NCBI GenBank assembly: GCA_001972305.1
Contig: BDDD01000565.1
Span: 181,127 to 245,126, forward strand
Direction of reading: 5' to 3'
Origin: Cephalotus follicularis
Taxonomy: Eukaryota > Streptophyta > Magnoliopsida > Oxalidales > Cephalotaceae
DNA length: 64,000 nucleotides
The position numbers and the translations under genes were made by a program. Shown in pieces: positions 45,573-58,009 of the stretch (positions within the stretch are counted from its first letter, which is position 1; the number at the start of each line of letters is the position of its first letter). The notes below the pieces were generated by a model. The model was not told the origin of the DNA. It searched no databases and was given only the letters and a program-made list of their open reading frames with translations.

Positions 45573-46660
45573 TTAACACATAAACCAACTTATACATTAG
45601 CCCATTTAAGAATTTTACTAGCTTAGCCCAAATTTTTTAAACCCAATCAACTTAACCCAAATTTAAGCTTCGAATAGTTAAATCCATAATAAGCTAATGC
45701 ATGCCTTAAATCACCAAAGGTCCATAAATCAATATACAAGGCATGCACACATAGAATGAGATCTTATAAGACTATACTCTAAATTATAACACTGGGTGTT
45801 ATAATACATATCTCATGCATATCCTATATTTGATGGATGATTATGGACTTTATTACTAAAGTAATTTACTAGAGCCTTTAGTAAATCCCATTGTCTTATC
45901 CAAGGGGTTGAAAAATAAATGAACTAATTTACTACATAATGCATCCCATGTATACATGGGTCTTGTAATCTTCATGGGCTAGGATCTCCATCCATGGACT
46001 CGCGTCATATGGATCCTTCGTTGGATTTGGACTTCCATATATCTTCAGTCTCCAAACTTGAAAACTAAATTACATATAATCTATTTTTCTAATTAACAAT
46101 CTAATTAACAAAACAAATCGAAGACTGTATCCCCATTTAAATAACAAACCAAAATAAATTAACTAATTTAAATTACAACCCAATAGCAATCACATTTCAT
46201 AAATAAAACCAATCACATGGGTCTAAGTCCATAATCATCTCATCCATGTAGTTAAATCTCATTGAAAATAGATAAAAATGTATACTAATTATTATTGTAG
46301 ATATATTAATATATAGCAATTAAACTTTTAAATTAAAACAATTTTAATTTGTATATAAGTCAACTTTTGACTTTAATTATTTTAACCATGGAATAACTCT
46401 TAGTTTAGGTTTAGTTTAGACTAAAAAATAAAACTTGGGTTTTAAAAATTATCTCTTAATTTTAAATTGATTTGGGCTTAACACATTAACTCAAATCTCC
46501 AATTTATTAAATCGACTTTTGGGCCACAATCCAAAACCATACTTTAATTTGATCCTTGGGCCTTTGAAATTTAACAGCCCAATTTTAATAATCAAACATA
46601 TTCGGCCTTAGAAGCCAGTTTCTTGGGCTAGGGTTTCGGGTCAACGCTTGACTCGTACCC
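45573..46660. other. Unassigned AT-rich sequence between M and N
   Basis: No gene is recognisable. It includes the right TTAAC duplication of M and the left TACCC duplication of N, many TTGGGC motifs, and a perfect inverted repeat at 45783-45805 (ATTATAACAC, 3-base loop, GTGTTATAAT). The same sequence resumes for 44 bases at 49980-50023 before element J. It could be a decayed LTR or plain intergenic DNA. Confidence 0.6.
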
Positions 46661-49600
46661 TGTAACGGCCCGCATTAATTTTTGGGTAAATTGATGTTTG
46701 GGGCTTGGGGGAAATTTTTTTTTCTTTTTCTCCTTGGTTGTGGTTGGCTTGGGCTTCTCTTCTTGGATAATGTTAGTTTGGCTTGGGCTTGGTGGAGGCC
46801 CAATGGTTGTATGTGGTTAAGAGATAAGAGATGTTTAGTTGGTGTTGGGATATGTGTAAATCTTGCTTAAGAAGCTTGGCAGTTGTCTTTCGACAGATGT
46901 CATATCCATCATCTCACGCCTGAAGAAGCATTTGGGAGAGAGAGCTTTCATCTTTCTTCTTCATCTTTCTTCTGAAGCTTTGGTCGCTGTTTGAGGTTGG
47001 GACTTTCTTTCACCCGTCTACGCGTCTAGCAGGTGAGTGTCCTCCTCAGCACATTTTGGTGCGTCGCATGGTTGGTGTAGGCACGATCTTTGAGGCCGAG
47101 GAAGAGCTTCGCCTTGGTTTTCATGGATGTATGTGGTTCATGCATAGCTTCAGAGGTGTTGTTCTTGGTAGCTAAGCGTTGTTGTGTGTTGATCTTGCAA
47201 AGGAGGACCTAGGCACGAAATCCGCACAACAAGGAAGCTACTGATACTAGTGAGTGGGATCTTCTTTCTATCAATTGATAATTGAGAGTTTATTGTTTAT
47301 ATGCCTTTCCATGATATTATCTTTGACTAGGATTTCTTATCCTGTCATCTTGTTGATATTGCATGTGAATACTGTTGTTTTCGAGCTGAAGGCTCAATGC
47401 CTGGGTTGAACTTGTTGTTTCCCCTTTCTGTTTAAGTATTCATGCTTTATTTGATATCATGTGTTGTTGTCCTTGGGTACTGGTTACCGGTTACTGGTGA
47501 CTTGGTTATGTATGAGACTTGTTATGGCTAATGGGGGAGTGGGCGTTTGATCCCAATTCCATTCAGCAGTGCCATTGTCTATGATGAGCTATTGAGTGTG
47601 ACTGTGCCTGGGTTCCATACCCAGATCTGCTCATTTCATTGGTCTATCATGGAATGATGTGTGAGGGCAGTCGTGGATCCGCTGGCCAGGCCATAATGGA
47701 GTCCACGGGCATGAGATTTCCGGCATGAGATGGTCTAAGTGGTGAAACACTTACCTCAAAGCCGATGTTCTCCTCTGTCATCTCGTCAAGGGTGGAGCTG
47801 AGCTGTGATTCGCAAGCCCCTTGGACGATACTAACGCTATATGATTGCCGACGAGGTAGCTCCTCGATCGAGGTTCATATGGTGTAGTGTTGAGCTCAAG
47901 ATTGCAGACTGGGGTGGGCTTGCGTAGCCCCTTGATCGATGTTCATGGAATGAGGTGCGCCAACTTTTGATTTCCAGGGAAGGGGTGCTTGCGTAACCCT
48001 TCTACCGATGTTCATGCGGTACTCTAGAAGTGGGTATCTATATGCGTATATCAGGGATGTGTACAGTCCTGTAGCCCATGACCGCGTTGATGGAACGTCA
48101 ACGGAGTTGTTATTTGTGCTCGCCGAGGTGGTTCCGGCTATGGAAGTGTGTGAGTTTGATGTGTGCATGTGCGTGTGTGTAATGTGCTTATGATTGATAC
48201 AGTACCAGTAGTCCCCTCGATAATTGTTGATCCTTAGAGTTGATTTTTCATTGATCCTTGGACCCCTGGCATGTTCTGACATATAAACTGTTGTTTATCT
48301 TCTTTCCTTGAGGTCAGTCATTGAGTTGGTAGCTCTGACGTCTCCTTGGGTTTTCCTTTTTATCAATATCCTTATATATTTTCACCTCCGCCCTGTTTTG
48401 TTGAGCAGGGGATATGGGTTGTCCTTTGGCCCAGTTGGGGCAGGGCATGTTCACCTTGACTCTTGGCACCCCAGTGGAAGTGGGTTTGTCCAGAATATTC
48501 CTCGATCTTACTCACTAGTCAGTTGGACTAATCCCCTCTCAGTTTTGTGTGCAGAGGGAGCGAGGCAGCAGGGTTCTTGAGATCCACTAAGGACAGCTTG
48601 TTGAAAGAGGTAGACGCCGGACGCAGCACCTTAGGATGGCTCCTAGGCCACAGGCACCTTCATGCATTTGGGGACATTCATGGGGTTTTTGTGTAGATTT
48701 TGTTAATGTCTATGCCATGTAACCCTTTTGTTGTAAACATGTATGTGACTTCATGGATGTTGTGGGTCCTTGGCATTTTGCCCGGGACCGTGTATATAAT
48801 TCTCTTGTTTTATGTACTTTGTTGTTATGAGCTCTTTTCCCAGCCCTTGCATTGTTTATGCATAGTGTTTGGGCGTGCAGAGACGACGTATGAGTTCAGG
48901 GGTTGTTTGACCCTGGGAAGAGGAGCATGTCTCCCCAGCCCTAGCCTTGGTGAAACTTCAGTGTTTCTCCCCGGGCCCTTTTGTGCGTGGCACCTCTGTT
49001 GAGATGCAGGGGGAGGGGTGGCTATGTTCATGATTGGTCAAACCTTAGGTTGACTTCGCAGATCAGGTTGGTTAACCCTTAGTTGAGGTCTGGTAGTGTC
49101 CCTAGGTGTTGTCCCCGAGCATGCCCGTAAGCTTTAAGTGGGAGTAAGAAGTTTTCCTTAGTTTTGCCCTTCCTCCCGACCTCGGACCAGCTCGGTCCCT
49201 GGAGATGTTTTGGTGGGTGAGCCCTGGTGGATCCCATGGGCGCTAGACCGGGGTGAGATTCCATCTCTTTAGTGTAAGTTGAGCGTTTGGGGGACCTCGG
49301 GTAATGGTCCCACGCTTGGCGTTTGTCCCCGGGCCCTTGTGTTGATCCCAGGCTTAGATTATGTTAAACGTTGTCATTTTCTTGTGCCCGGGCATAACCT
49401 TGTTTGTACGGGTCATGCCCTGGGGAGGACATGCCCAGGGAGGACATGTCCGAAGTTAGTCATCCAATGAGGACATGCCCAAGGATGGTTCGTCCGGGGA
49501 AGGCATGTCTTAGGATGGGGCGCAGGCCTTGCTTGTGTTACGTCATGATGTGTTGGGTTGTGTTGGCATCCCCTGCCCGGGACCCCAGGCAAGACGTAGT

Positions 49601-49974
49601 CTTACGTCTCTGCCCTGGCTCTCTCCCCTGGCATGTTCCTTTAGTGGAACGGTGCGTTTGGGCAATGGGTGTTGTGTATGTCCTTTTAGTTAAACGGTGA
49701 GTTTTGGGAATGGTTTTATGTAAGGGTTATTTACAGTTTTGCCATTCCTTCTTTGTCCCTTATCTGCCGTGTGTTTCTTCGGGCATTTCTTGTTTTTATG
49801 CCTTAGGTGCGTTTGGCCTAGGGAGCGTGGCTCTCCTCGGCAGCGTGTTTTAACGCCTACCCTGGCCTTAGCCTTAGCCTTTGTTTTTGGGGTTTTGGTT
49901 AGGGATCCATGTGGGGATCCTTCCACCTGGTACAGCCGTCCTCGGGTGGGGGTGCTCAGGAACGGGGCGTGTCA
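46661..49974 (+). repeat. N: solo LTR (3314 bp)
   Basis: Starts TGTAACGGCCCGC and ends GAACGGGGCGTGTCA, with perfect duplications TACCC (46656-46660 and 49975-49979). No interior is present. The 47560-47700 part (GCCATTGTCTATGATGAGC, GGTCTATCATGG) resembles 57770-57870 of Q, so N and Q are related, and the terminus style is Gypsy-like. It includes a GGACATGTCC-type array at about 49400-49520. Open frames inside are unrecognised and probably chance. Confidence 0.85.
49400..49520. repeat. GGACATG(T/C)CC motif array in N
   Basis: About six units of GGACATGCCC, GGACATGTCC and GGTCATGCCC with AGGGA or AAGGATGG spacers. GGACATGTCC is a perfect palindrome. Confidence 0.7.
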
Positions 49975-50179
49975 TACCCATCTTGCAACCCGGTTAACTT
50001 TTGGGCATTTTAGGGTTTCAAAATGTTGACATTTTTTTGTCTCAATCCTAATTTTAATGATAATATATTTGCATCAAAACATTGTTTCTCACTTAAGCCA
50101 GATGTTAGAAATGTTAAGGATTACAAGAAAAATCAAACAAAAAAGCATTTTAAGCACTAAGTAAGGAAGTAGGGCAAAC

Positions 50180-50660
50180 CAGCGACAGTTAACATGTGAT
50201 TGTCAACGCTTAGTAAAAGCGGCCACGTCTAATTTTTAAGCGTCAACAGTTAAGCTTTTGAAGTCCAGACATAAGTGCGCAAACCGTGAACAGTTAGATG
50301 AAACTGTCAACGGTTAGGAGCAAAGCGTCACCAGTTTAAAGTCCCTTCTCTGCGCTTTGAGATAGTGGATTCAGGAAGCTACCCAAATGCTTTAAGCGGC
50401 GATGCTTTCAAGGGAACCGTCAGCACTTAATGCAAACAGTGGACAATATAGACGAAGCTTCAATGGTTAAGAACTCATAAGAAAACCTAAGGCTCACTAA
50501 CTAACGACGCTATGGGAAAAGTGTCAATGCTTTGCTAAGCTCAGATATTAAGAAGCCAAACCAACGAAGGTTAAATAGTGGGATTTCGAATTAAGACATA
50601 ATGATAACTTCAAAGCGGTTATGCTTAGTGACAACCGGCAGTGCTTTGGTCGCAGGGCAC
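50180..50660. repeat. Decayed palindrome array in J LTR
   Basis: About fifteen degenerate units such as AACTGTCAACGGTTAG, AAGCGTCAACAGTTAAGC, GCGGCGATGCTTTC and AAAGCGGTTATGCTT. They resemble the H array but most CpG positions have become TpG or CpA, in line with greater age. Confidence 0.65.
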
Positions 50661-51478
50661 TAACCCAGTCAGCATTTCAACTAGAAATTAGTTCCCAAAT
50701 CTCCACAAACGGCTCTATTTTGCCAAGGACTATAAATTGAAGACTTTGGCAGATAAAGACAATTAATAACATTTATCAACTCCCACCAAGCAATCAATTC
50801 AATCAAGCAAATTTTCTCAAGATCAAAAGTCTCAAGGTTGAAGAAAGTTTTTATTTTCTTATCCTGAGTGTTGTAAGTGAGCATATTTATTCAATATCAA
50901 ACCTTGTAGAGGTTACATAAAAACACCAAACACTCATTTGTAATCTTGATTATCAAGAGGAGTGAACCCTTGTTACACTTTGTTCAGAAAGTGTATGTGA
51001 TTGAATTCAATCACGGAAATTATAAGGTGCACCGAATTGCTCCCGTAAAGAAATTCGGAGTTTGTATTCACGGTTGAATACTAGTCGAATCTCAAGAATG
51101 TCTTGGAAAAAGTGGACGTAGGAAAAAGTTTAGCCGAACCACTCTAAATTGTGTTTGCAATTTCTAAACCCTTATGCTTTACTTACATTTCAATTCAAGT
51201 CATTTACTTACTAAATTTGAATTGCCTGAGTATTGTTTAGCATTCTATCTTTAATTTTCTAATTTTGTATTCATAAATTGAAAAAGTTCATAATTTCACA
51301 TATAATATAATTGTAATACTCACAATTTTATATTCGATGTATATTGTACCATTAATGAATAAAGTATACATTGAACTGAGAATTTTTGCTTAATTGCCTT
51401 TTAATTGAGCAATGTGTCGATACTGAATTAATGTGAAAGCTAGTTGTATGGTATTGACTTCAATGAGGGTTTACCACC

Positions 51479-51603
51479 AGCCGATTGTTTGGTAAGACAG
51501 CCGACTGGGAGACCTGAGGTGGCAACAGTCGAATGTTAGATAAACAGTCGACTGGATGACTAATGAATGAACAGCCGACTGTCCACAGGAAGCAGTCGAC
51601 TGT
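51479..51603. repeat. CAGTCGACTG array 1 in K
   Basis: About six copies (CAGCCGATTG, CAGCCGACTG, CAGTCGAATG, CAGTCGACTG) with variable spacers. Confidence 0.8.
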
Positions 51604-52339
51604 TAGGACACAGACAGATGTCCTAATACGTGTTGCATGAAATAGGGCAGGCATGTCTTCAGCTTAAACAGGTGTTGGCTGGCGAGAATTGCTATGAAAT
51701 GTGGCACAAAACGTGTCACCAACTGCCTACACTGATGTATTAGTGTCCTCTGTGTGTGTCTTGAGTCAATGTAACCTGCAAGAAGAAACAAAATAGTAAG
51801 TGGTGAGGGAGAAGAGAAAAGGTTGAAACCTTGAGTTAATGGCTGTAAATGGTTACTGGAATATGGTTCCTTTATATCAGATGTCATGTGAGTGAATTGA
51901 GAGGTTGGAAATCACCTGGGAAGGAGAGAATCGTATGCCATAGTGGTTGCATGTTGAACAAGGAGTTCCAAGTGGAGTCTTGAAGCTTTATGTTAATTGG
52001 TAAGCTTTTGAATCGATTAAATGTTGATGTTATAGTTAATCAGTTAGGTATAACCACTGTTTTTTGTTTTATACCTACTGTCAACATGAATCTATAGCTT
52101 TAATTGCTGGATTGTTGAAATTGAGTTGGATTGACGTGTGTTGGAACTCAAAGAGAATAATCAATTCTAATTTGATTCTGGGATAGCGAATTGAGGTAGG
52201 AACTTTGACATGATTCTGAAATATATAGTATGCTTATCGTGTTGAGATGGTCTATATTGATTGCATGTTGAATTGGTGTGAGTTGAATTGTATTAAGCAT
52301 GCTCTGTTTTTTGTTTCTGCTGGAACGATAATCTGGGCA

Positions 52340-52497
52340 AAAGCAGTCGACTGTCTTGGTTAACAATCGACTACTAAATGTAAACAACCGACTGTTAAGT
52401 GTAAACAGTAGACTACTCAAGGTATCCAGTCGGCTATTCATAAGTGATAGCCGACTGTGCAAGGACTCAGCCGACTGCTAAGTGTAACAGTCGACTG
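52340..52497. repeat. CAGTCGACTG array 2 in K
   Basis: About eight copies (CAGTCGACTG, CAATCGACTA, CAACCGACTG, CAGTCGGCTA and others) 12-20 bases apart. Confidence 0.8.
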
Positions 52498-53730
52498 TTA
52501 AATGATTTTATTCCCCCGGACAGGAGCTGTTTAGGCTAAATGACCTGTAATTATACTAACTTCCGTAAGGGATGATTCCAATAATCAACCTTGATATGTA
52601 TAATCAAAATATACAGCAAGTGAATGACTTATGCACCTTGTGATTGCATAGATTGATATTGAGTGTAACTTGTTCATGGTTGAAATCCTTGAATTGCTGT
52701 TGTTATGCCATGTTATTGTTACGATTATGAAATTGTTATTGCTGCTGCTATAGGTATTTAATATCTATCAAAGTATTTCATAATACTATTGTTTCAAGTG
52801 ATTTCAAAAGTGTAAGTGTTCAAGTGTTCAAGTGTGTTCTCTAATGAAGAACCTATTGAAAGTGTTTTACTAGTTTCTCTAGAAACGAGAATACTGTTTT
52901 ATTACATTACCTATGTAATATCATTGAATTGTTTGTGATTGAAGTGAAGCCGATGGTTTAGTGACCGTAGTGGGTCACTAGACTACAGCGGTGAGCGGAT
53001 GTGCCAGGAGTTGGCTCTTGCTTATACACCAACTTATCTGCAATGCAGAATGTGAGTACGTGATTTCCCGCCAAGTGCCAAAAATAGTGTTTACCCTTTC
53101 TATCATCATCGGAGTGCATGGTGGTAGTTGGGAAGTGCATCGATTGAGCTAGGAGGTAGCACAAGATGACACCCACCAATGGTCTTTGGACAAAGTGATT
53201 GATTGTTTGTACCCTTGTGTGCTATGATTGATACGTGAATGAGTGTAGCCACTTGGCATGATTGTTTATATATTGTCATATATATTAACTTTTTCAAAGG
53301 ATAAATTATCATGCATGGTTTCATCTTATATTCATTGTCATGCATATTGCCTACTTAGCCAAGTGAGGACAATGGCTAATACCTACCATTTCAGATTGAC
53401 AAGGTGAAGTGGAGTTGACTGCTGAAGCCGTTCTTGAAGGCTTCTCTTTTTTAAGGTTGTTAATGTTAATTTGTAATAATCATAGTCCGTTATGTTATTT
53501 TTACATTTCAGATATGTAACATATAACTTGTGTTGTACTTGTACGCATGTAGTATGGTCTACATGTGGAGACTTAAATAATCCAGTATGTGAATGCTTCC
53601 GCAAGTTTTAAAGTTTTGATTGTTTTGGATTATTGTTAAATACTGGATTATTAACTGATAACCATATATATGTTGTTAATGGAAAACGGGGTGTGACAAT
53701 AATTGACCACCCTCTTGTAGTACTTTCAAT

Positions 53731-53742
53731 TGGTATCAAAGT
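53731..53742 (+). other. Element J primer binding site
   Basis: TGGTATCAAAGT, close to the initiator tRNA-Met complement, two bases after the LTR end. Confidence 0.75.
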
Positions 53743-53787
53743 GAGTAAACTTATTATTCTTAATTGCTAGAGTTTTAAAGATCCATA

Positions 53788-54264
53788 ATGGCCATGAACA
53801 TGAATACCGGTGAAAGCCAAAATATCTCCAAGCCAGCATATTTTAATGGCAACAATTATAGCCATTGGAAGACTAAAATGACCATTTTCATTCAATCTTT
53901 GGACTACAATCTTTGGGACCTAATTGTTAATGGTCCAAGATTACCTACCACCACAAATGAAAGTGGTGAAACCATTTCCAAACCTAGGACTAGCTATAAT
54001 GATGAAGATAGAAAAAGAGTGCAAATGAATGCAAAAACTAAACATGTTATAATGTGTGCTATTAACTCTAATGATTTTAATAAAGTGTCTTCATGCATTT
54101 CGACTAAGGAAATGTGTGATAGACTTGAGGTAACCAATGAAATTACTAATCAAGTCGAAGAGGCTAAAGTTAGCATGCTTGTATGTGAATATGAAATATT
54201 TATCATGCATGAAAATGAGGATATAAAAATCATGTTCACTAGATTTACAAATATTACAAATGCT
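53788..54264 (+). pseudogene. Element J gag, first part
   Basis: MAMNMNTGESQNISKPAYFN, NNYSHWKTKMTIFIQSLDYN and WDLIVNGPRLPT are the N-terminal part of Copia Gag (DUF4219/UBN2 type), parallel to L Gag at 34363. It is cut by P at 54265. The next part of Gag is seen from 61471. Confidence 0.88.
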
Positions 54265-54879
54265 TTACATGTCACACCCGTCCCGACCAAGACGAATGCG
54301 ACCATCACGTGGCAAGTCTCCTTTCGAAAACCCCCATGTGATAACTTTAAAACTAGTTTGAAGATTTCCTCAAACCACCGTCACATTAAAAGTTCATAAA
54401 GTTGAAAATTTTCTAAAAACTTGAAAATAATTCTAACTCTTAATTTTTTACGAAAATCGGGCATGTAGTATTCGTTTATCGGACTATGCCCCCTGTAAAG
54501 AAAATGCAATTTATAAAATGGGCTCAGCCCTCAATAAACCACAAGAAAAATAGAAAATATGGATTGGTTGGGCTCCACCTCAATCATACATAAAAACATA
54601 AATAAATGCATAATTTAAATGCTGATGCTATGAACGATATGCACTTGTTGAAGCTCTGATAGTCATGCCCTCGTGGTCCGATGTCGACTGAAACAGACTT
54701 AGCCACTGCTTGCCACTATCTGAAATGGATAAAAAGGAAGGGGTTAGTTCAAATGACTAAGTGAGTAGAAACAAAACATCCCCTGGTACATCCATCAAAG
54801 AACTGGATGTGCTGAATAAAATGAACATAATATAATCAAGGATATATGCAACAAAAACAAGATAATATAAATCTTCATA

Positions 54880-55300
54880 AAGAAAGGCTCAAATCTCAAT
54901 AAGATCCATAATGATAGCTAAACAAATGATACCACAAATATAACAAGATCCACAAGAAAATCAGATCCTCAAGTATGATCAACAATAAGATCAAGATCCA
55001 CAAAGGACTTAAATCTCGATCATAGCAAGTGCTCCATAGATATAACAAGACTCACAAATGAGTATGAGATCCACAAATATAAATGAAAACCACAACGTAA
55101 ACAAAATTCACAAATGTAAACAAAATCCAGAAAAGTGAACAAGATCCATAAAAGTACTCTAGATCCATAAAGGACATCAAGATTCATAAATGTAAACGGA
55201 ATCCAAAGATGTAATCAGGATCCCCAATGTAATTGAGAATCACAAATGTAAATGAGATACATAAGTGTAAACGATATCCATGAAAGGAATCTCGATACTC
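54880..55300. repeat. GATCCACAAATGTAAAC-type tandem array in P
   Basis: Around fifteen degenerate units of about 25 bases (AAGATCCACAA, AATGTAAACGAGATCC, CATAAATGTAAACGG). The array continues on the far side of Q at 59410-59560, showing Q landed within it. Confidence 0.75.
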
Positions 55301-55739
55301 AACATGGAATACCCAATGTCATTTTAAGGTGGATCATCTCTGCTTAAGAAGAAGACACCATAGCTGGGGAGACGTATCTCCAGGTTTGTTGTGAAAAGTT
55401 AAATGGGCATGGCCCTGATTATTTCCACTGGGTTACGGAGGATCCCTTGATTTTTTTGTTCTAAATTCTTCTATAAGTTTTGTTACTAGTGAGCCTATGT
55501 GGTAGTTAGCTCAGTCTTGGTGCTAATGTCAGAGGACGAGTGGCTCAAAGAGCTTCAGACGAAATCCTAGTTGGTGACAAGGTTGGACATATGGTTTGGG
55601 CTGACCTTAGTTGGTTTGTTTGGTTAAGCTGTTCAACGTCAGAGCAGACATGCGTATGCTGTAGAGCTCATGAGATGCCCTCGTGGTGGGGACATATTTG
55701 TGTTGTGCATTTTAATGAATTAGCTCCAGGGTGTGATGC

Positions 55740-55960
55740 TTTGCGGTAATAGCAGCTGAGCAAAGCTGTGGTAATAGCAGAAGAGCAGAGTTGTAGTCTA
55801 TGTAGCAAAGCAGAGGTGCGGTAACAACAACAAAGCAGAGCTGTGGTAATAGCAGTAGAGCAGAGCTACAGTCTATGTAGCAAAGTAGAGCTGCAGTCTA
55901 TGTAGCAGAGCAGAGTTGCGGTCTTTGTTACGGAGTAGTCCTGGTCTAGGAAGAGCAGAC
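55740..55960 (+). repeat. AGAGCAGAGCTGTGG repeat array in Q
   Basis: About eight units of roughly 25 bases (GGTAATAGCAGNAGAGCAGAGCT, GTCTATGTAGCAAAGCAGAG). Not coding. Confidence 0.8.
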
Positions 55961-56439
55961 CAGGATGAGAAGACTTGGTCGAGTAGACCTAGTCTTTGGA
56001 GCGAACCTGATTAAGTAGACCTGGGAGAAGCTGGGAGCCGAACCGGAAGTATCTAGATCGAGTGAGCCTGGGATGGGCTTGTTTTCTTAAAGCCCAAAAA
56101 TTTTGGTCCATTATGTCCAAAATTCTCCAGAATTCTAGAAAGCTCTCCACACTCATATATATATACATATAAGATGATATGAAAATTTGAAGAGAGAGAG
56201 AGACGGGCCTTTCTTCACACTGGGCATTGTCCAAACTTTATCTTCTCCAAGCCCTCTACTTTTTCTTCAAGAATCCTTCAGAAAGTCGAGTTTATAAGCG
56301 ATTCTTATCTACTCTTTCAACATATTAACACTTGTATCCAGTAACTGGTCGAAAGTATCAAGAAGTTAGTCCGTGGTGGTGGATTTTAATAAATCTGTGA
56401 GTGGGACATTCCTTCCTTCTATCTTATTGTCATGGAGAT

Positions 56440-56480
56440 TCTGATAAATATATATATATATCTGTGTGTGTGTGTGTGTG
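56440..56480. repeat. (TA)n(TG)n microsatellite left of gap
   Basis: GATAAATATATATATATATC followed by a TG run that runs straight into the N gap. Confidence 0.9.
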
Positions 56481-57280
56481 NNNNNNNNNNNNNNNNNNNN
56501 NNNNNNNNNNNNNNNNNNNNNNNNNNNNNNNNNNNNNNNNNNNNNNNNNNNNNNNNNNNNNNNNNNNNNNNNNNNNNNNNNNNNNNNNNNNNNNNNNNNN
56601 NNNNNNNNNNNNNNNNNNNNNNNNNNNNNNNNNNNNNNNNNNNNNNNNNNNNNNNNNNNNNNNNNNNNNNNNNNNNNNNNNNNNNNNNNNNNNNNNNNNN
56701 NNNNNNNNNNNNNNNNNNNNNNNNNNNNNNNNNNNNNNNNNNNNNNNNNNNNNNNNNNNNNNNNNNNNNNNNNNNNNNNNNNNNNNNNNNNNNNNNNNNN
56801 NNNNNNNNNNNNNNNNNNNNNNNNNNNNNNNNNNNNNNNNNNNNNNNNNNNNNNNNNNNNNNNNNNNNNNNNNNNNNNNNNNNNNNNNNNNNNNNNNNNN
56901 NNNNNNNNNNNNNNNNNNNNNNNNNNNNNNNNNNNNNNNNNNNNNNNNNNNNNNNNNNNNNNNNNNNNNNNNNNNNNNNNNNNNNNNNNNNNNNNNNNNN
57001 NNNNNNNNNNNNNNNNNNNNNNNNNNNNNNNNNNNNNNNNNNNNNNNNNNNNNNNNNNNNNNNNNNNNNNNNNNNNNNNNNNNNNNNNNNNNNNNNNNNN
57101 NNNNNNNNNNNNNNNNNNNNNNNNNNNNNNNNNNNNNNNNNNNNNNNNNNNNNNNNNNNNNNNNNNNNNNNNNNNNNNNNNNNNNNNNNNNNNNNNNNNN
57201 NNNNNNNNNNNNNNNNNNNNNNNNNNNNNNNNNNNNNNNNNNNNNNNNNNNNNNNNNNNNNNNNNNNNNNNNNNNNNNNN
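56481..57280. other. Assembly gap (800 N)
   Basis: A run of N inside Q, bordered on the left by a TG microsatellite. Open frames listed across it are meaningless. Confidence 0.98.
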
Positions 57281-57414
57281 ATAGATGAAATAAAGCTACT
57301 AACAATAAATCATCAAAACAGATTTTATATATTAAAAATTCTTCTCATCAATGTTGTCACTACATTAACAAGAAAAACTGTCTCATAAACATGCAATTAA
57401 ACGTGAAACTATCT

Positions 57415-57500
57415 GATAAATATAAATATATATATATATATATATATCTGTGTGTGTGTGTGTGCGCGCGCGCCTGTGCGTGCGTGTGTGTGTGTGTGCC
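57415..57500. repeat. (TA)n(TG)n(CG)n microsatellite right of gap
   Basis: GATAAATATAAATATATA, then a TG run, a GCGCGC run and more TG. The order TA then TG matches the sequence left of the gap. Confidence 0.93.
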
Positions 57501-58009
57501 CTTTTATATTCATGGGGTTTCATGATTTGACTGGGATTTGGGTTTCGTAAGCGTCACACGGAGTATATTATATCATTGGGATATGTTTACCGAGCATATG
57601 AGTGCTCTGGCATTGGGTGATGATATTATCTCCCTCAACTATATAATATCATGCTCTATGATACTATAAATTGTACTCTAGTGCTGGGTGCCATGTGAAT
57701 CTTCATATACGATACCATCTCGGTCGATGGTGAGGTGAACGTCTGATGCCCACTCTCCTAGCATACTCGTTGGTCTATGACGGGGTCTTATGTGGGACTG
57801 CTCCTTGGAATCCATGGCCTGGATCTGTAGCATACCATTGGTCTATGACAGTATGTTGAGTGTGAGTGCAGTGGGTCATCCGTTACTCACCTATTAGACC
57901 GTGTTTGGTTATCTGATGTCTAATTAGCCTCTCGGCAGAGACCGAGGTACGGTTTATTGCCTGTGTGGGTTGTTTGATTAGCCTCTCGGTAGAGACTAAG
58001 GTATGGATT

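Larger units (their letters stand above)
51312..53698 (+). repeat. K: solo LTR (2387 bp) in J LTR
   Basis: Starts TGTAATACTCACAATT and ends CGGGGTGTGACA, with perfect duplications ATAAT (51307-51311 and 53699-53703). No interior is present. It contains CAGTCGACTG arrays at 51479-51603 and 52340-52497, as in A and D, and the terminus style is also like theirs, so it is probably Gypsy of the A/D lineage. No gene inside. Confidence 0.88.
50024..53728 (+). repeat. Element J 5' LTR (about 1.3 kb) split by K
   Basis: 50024-51311 plus 53704-53728, interrupted by K. Ends TACTTTCA before ATTGGTATCAAAG. The conserved AGTGGACGTAGG..GCCGAACCAC block lies at 51112-51143. A palindrome array is at 50180-50660. 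Confidence 0.85.

Noticed and set aside
46682-49700. Possible host gene in N (several open frames of 60-128 residues)
   Set aside because: The whole interval is bounded by LTR termini and a perfect target duplication. No frame shows a known domain.
56401-57388. Open frames of about 270-320 residues
   Set aside because: They are made almost wholly of N from an assembly gap.
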